16,760 nt of DNA. Source: Euryarchaeota archaeon UBA561. Lineage in GTDB: Archaea; Thermoplasmatota; Poseidoniia; Poseidoniales; Poseidoniaceae. Made by a program: the position numbers and the translations under genes. Shown in pieces: positions 15,166 to 16,760 of this stretch. The first letter of the stretch is position 1, and the number at the start of each line of letters is the position of its first letter. Below the pieces are notes generated by a model. That model made no database searches, had not been told where the DNA came from, and saw only the letters and a program-made list of their open reading frames with translations. The DNA is taken from assembly GCA_002502295.1 (NCBI GenBank), contig DANX01000111.1, forward strand, positions 6,597 through 23,356, written 5' to 3'.

Positions 15166-16077
15166 TTAATCAGCGATTGACAAGAAGCCCGTGCGAAGCC
15201 ATCGATCCAACAACGATGAAGCAAACAAACGACCGTCGTTCATCTCCTCTGGCCAAGCGTGCCGCACGGCATGAACCTGACTTGCAAGGTCGACGTCAGC
15301 ATCCCCAACCAGCATCCGATGCCAAACCAATTCTTCGAGCCTTGGCGTTGAGAGGTCGTCCTCGGTCAAGCACGGGAGTAAGACTTCGCTCAACGCTAAA
15401 CTTCGCTGATCAACGTCCATGGTGGGCCAAACTTTGCGAAGCCGAGAAAGTTGCCGTTCGGAGAGACCGGGAATCATGCCAACGGCAGGCTTGGCAACTT
15501 CTGGCAACGGAACAAGCCGAAGACTGCCCTCCTCGCCGAGATGCTCAACAATTACGGTGTGAACTGGGTCCATGTTCGTGTCCAAGGCGGCACGCAGCCA
15601 CAGACCAAGGGAGATGTATGGACGTAGTTTTCTGACACGGCGCCCACCGGGCGCTAGGATGGCGGCGATGGCTCCTGCTTGGACAACGGAATCAAGAGCA
15701 CCTCCTAAGCGACGGTTTTTCGAGCCAAGTTCAACGCTTGCCTGAAGCGGTACAACATGAACGTGGTCTTTTTTGGGGAGGTCATGCATTTCCCACGTTG
15801 CCTCCTCCACGTCCACGACGACGGTCAAACCTGTTGCTTCTACGGACCAGGCGGGAGGGGCGTCCCGAGGCAGATGATGGCGCGGGGTAAAGAAGCGCCT
15901 TCTGTACTTCACCCCAACATCAAGGCAGGCAGCCTCAAGCTGGCCAATGGCCAAAACGCCCTCAAGGCTCGCTGGGCCGGTGATGTGGACCATGTCGGCT
16001 TCCTTGATGGCCGCAGCGTGGTTGAGAAGAACAGAGGCCGCAGGTGCGAACATTGGTGTCGTGAGGACATCTCGCAT
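15166..16077 (-). CDS. Degenerate Cdc45/RecJ-like (DHH superfamily) protein, probable replisome factor
   Basis: 303 residues from ATG 16077. The N-terminal region follows the DHH-family plan: a strand and helix VHITGPASLEGVLAIGQLEA at 30-49, where active enzymes read H.DADG, and a second strand LTVVVDVEEATWEMHDL at 84-100, where a DHH triad would be expected. The aspartates and histidines are missing (PAS in place of DAD), so nuclease activity is unlikely. The region at 125-165 (GGALDSVVQAGAIAAILA, LGLWLRAALD) fits the helical part. The C-terminal third is helical and unassigned. Archaeal Cdc45/GAN proteins join MCM and GINS in the replicative helicase. The immediate upstream gene is S15, a known partner of RecJ/Cdc45 genes in archaea, which is the main support. 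No Shine-Dalgarno is visible; a hairpin lies 13 bases upstream. The fold assignment needs a profile search. Confidence 0.65.
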   Translation of the reverse strand: MRDVLTTPMFAPAASVLLNHAAAIKEADMVHITGPASLEGVLAIGQLEAACLDVGVKYRRRFFTPRHHLPRDAPPAWSVEATGLTVVVDVEEATWEMHDLPKKDHVHVVPLQASVELGSKNRRLGGALDSVVQAGAIAAILAPGGRRVRKLRPYISLGLWLRAALDTNMDPVHTVIVEHLGEEGSLRLVPLPEVAKPAVGMIPGLSERQLSRLRKVWPTMDVDQRSLALSEVLLPCLTEDDLSTPRLEELVWHRMLVGDADVDLASQVHAVRHAWPEEMNDGRLFASSLLDRWLRTGFLSIAD

Positions 16078-16090
16078 GGTGAAACATTCC

Positions 16091-16109
16091 GAGGAACGGC
16101 GCGTTCCTC
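16091..16109 (-). other. Perfect inverted repeat (8-bp stem, 3-base loop) between S15 and the Cdc45-like gene
   Basis: GAGGAACG-GCG-CGTTCCTC reads as an exact hairpin in the 59-base gap after the S15 stop, ending 13 bases before the ATG at 16077. One arm on the minus transcript carries GAGG. No U-run follows, so it is not an intrinsic terminator. It could be a processing site, an attenuator or a protein-binding site that sets S15 versus Cdc45-like expression. Confidence 0.5.
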
Positions 16110-16136
16110 ATGAAGGTGTTCGTTGGATTGGTTGAA

Positions 16137-16595
16137 TCACTCAACCATCAAGCGCAATTCCTCGCGCTTGTACCGCCAGTCTTCAGGCAGGCGCTTTTCT
16201 CCAATGTAGTAGGAGGCCAAGCGACGAATTTTAGCTTCAGTGATTTCAAGCGCACGCTTGTTGTGAATGTCCTTGTGGTTTCCAGACCCCAAGTGATTGA
16301 TGATGCCGACCGCTTGACGCATGAGGTTCATCATGTCTTCCGGGTAGGTGCCGCTCATGTCGTGTTCTGCAAGGACTTGGCCAATGCGCTTTCCGAGAAC
16401 AAGGCGGACGTTTGGGACAGCGTGCTTGTCGCGAAGAACGGTGCCAATTTGTGCCGTCGAGAGACCGGATTTAGCAAGGTCAAGAATGAGGGACTGAACC
16501 GCATCTTTGTCGGTGTTGGACCATTCAGGTGCCTCAGAAACATGTGGGCGAGATGAGCCGCTTTGGCCTTTTCGAGACTTGTACATTCGTGCCAT
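16137..16595 (-). CDS. rps15: Small-subunit ribosomal protein S15 (uS15), archaeal type
   Basis: 152 residues, the archaeal/eukaryal length, with the N-terminal extension lacking in bacterial S15. S15 binds 16S rRNA helices h20-h22 early in small-subunit assembly. Diagnostic segments: MARMYKSRKGQSGSSRPHV at the N-terminus, PEWSNTDKDAVQSLILDLAK, IGTVLRDKHAVPNVRLVLGK, and the rRNA-binding core with HNKRALEITEAKIRRLASYY and LPEDWRY. The ATG at 16595 is preceded by GGTG four bases upstream. It is the first recognisable gene of the minus-strand cluster running to 12690, and sits directly before the Cdc45-like gene. Confidence 0.97.
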   Translation of the reverse strand: MARMYKSRKGQSGSSRPHVSEAPEWSNTDKDAVQSLILDLAKSGLSTAQIGTVLRDKHAVPNVRLVLGKRIGQVLAEHDMSGTYPEDMMNLMRQAVGIINHLGSGNHKDIHNKRALEITEAKIRRLASYYIGEKRLPEDWRYKREELRLMVE

Positions 16596-16760
16596 TTCAC
16601 ACCACCAAGCGGCTTTCCGACTTATCTCCCCTTCTTAATCACTCCGCCAGAGCACAGCGTACCAAGGCTTCACTTTTTCTTCCTTCGTTGGTGGGATTTG
16701 CCAAGCGTTCCCGGCGTTCCAGACCATTCCCAACCGGCCGCTACTGCACGAGCCAATCCA
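16596..16760 (-). promoter_or_regulatory. Region upstream of S15, probable leader and promoter
   Basis: The 165 bases to the right edge should hold the S15 ribosome-binding site (GGTGGTG just before the ATG) and perhaps its promoter; GATTAAG at 16634-16640 is the only TATA-like candidate, about 40 bases before the start. Two minus-strand frames are open from the edge, with stops at 16635 and 16670, so the tail of another gene may enter here. The sequence is too short to choose between them. Confidence 0.3.

Noticed and set aside
16635..16760. Partial minus-strand gene entering from the right edge
   Set aside because: Two different frames are open over the same bases and neither shows a recognisable C-terminus.
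1..16760. tRNA or rRNA genes, CRISPR arrays, insertion sequences, defence or phage genes
   Set aside because: I looked for T-loop motifs, regular short repeats, transposase and integrase motifs and terminal inverted repeats and saw none; by eye I could miss a diverged tRNA.

Overview
The window looks like a piece of an archaeal chromosome, most likely a planktonic marine euryarchaeon of the Thermoplasmatota (Poseidoniales, Marine Group II, is my best guess). The archaeal call rests on several proteins: a type II archaeal glyceraldehyde-3-phosphate dehydrogenase, an archaeal-class GluRS with an N-terminal extension, a short archaeal/eukaryal-type PheRS beta chain, ribosomal protein S15 with the archaeal N-terminal extension, and an S15/Cdc45-RecJ gene pair. 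The Poseidoniales guess rests on style (large secreted subtilase, Ig-like surface proteins, moderate GC, very short intergenic spaces) and is an inference. Several genes carry Shine-Dalgarno sequences of the GGTGAT/GAGGTG type, and two start at GTG or TTG.

Layout, left to right. (1) Minus strand, 1-2672: GAPDH, then a secreted subtilisin-like protease that runs off the left edge. (2) Plus strand, 2769-6833: a glutamate-synthase-like beta-helix protein with a strange second half, pheT, and an SRAP (YedK/HMCES) DNA-protein crosslink repair protein, tightly packed with stop codons lying in or next to Shine-Dalgarno sequences. (3) Minus strand, 6815-7234: a small unrecognised protein whose end overlaps the SRAP gene tail to tail. 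(4) Plus strand, 7328-12689: a type I membrane protein with Ig-like repeats, RNase HII, GluRS and a small CBS-pair protein. (5) Minus strand, 12690-16595: read in transcription order, S15, a degenerate Cdc45/RecJ-like protein, a small helical protein, and a large membrane protein with an outward N-terminal region and a cytoplasmic C-terminal zinc ribbon.

Most of the window is core information processing (S15, GluRS, PheRS, RNase HII, probable Cdc45) and central metabolism (GAPDH), interleaved with lineage-specific surface proteins. I see no insertion sequence, integrase, CRISPR array, tRNA, rRNA or phage gene. The items most worth a second look are: the Cdc45/RecJ-like protein with its DHH metal-binding residues lost, next to S15; the unknown helical protein where many archaea have the KEOPS subunit Pcc1; the glutamate-synthase-like fusion that lacks the iron-sulfur cysteines; the surface protein with a cytoplasmic zinc ribbon; and the subtilase with Asp at the oxyanion position. 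I found no defence system and do not claim one.
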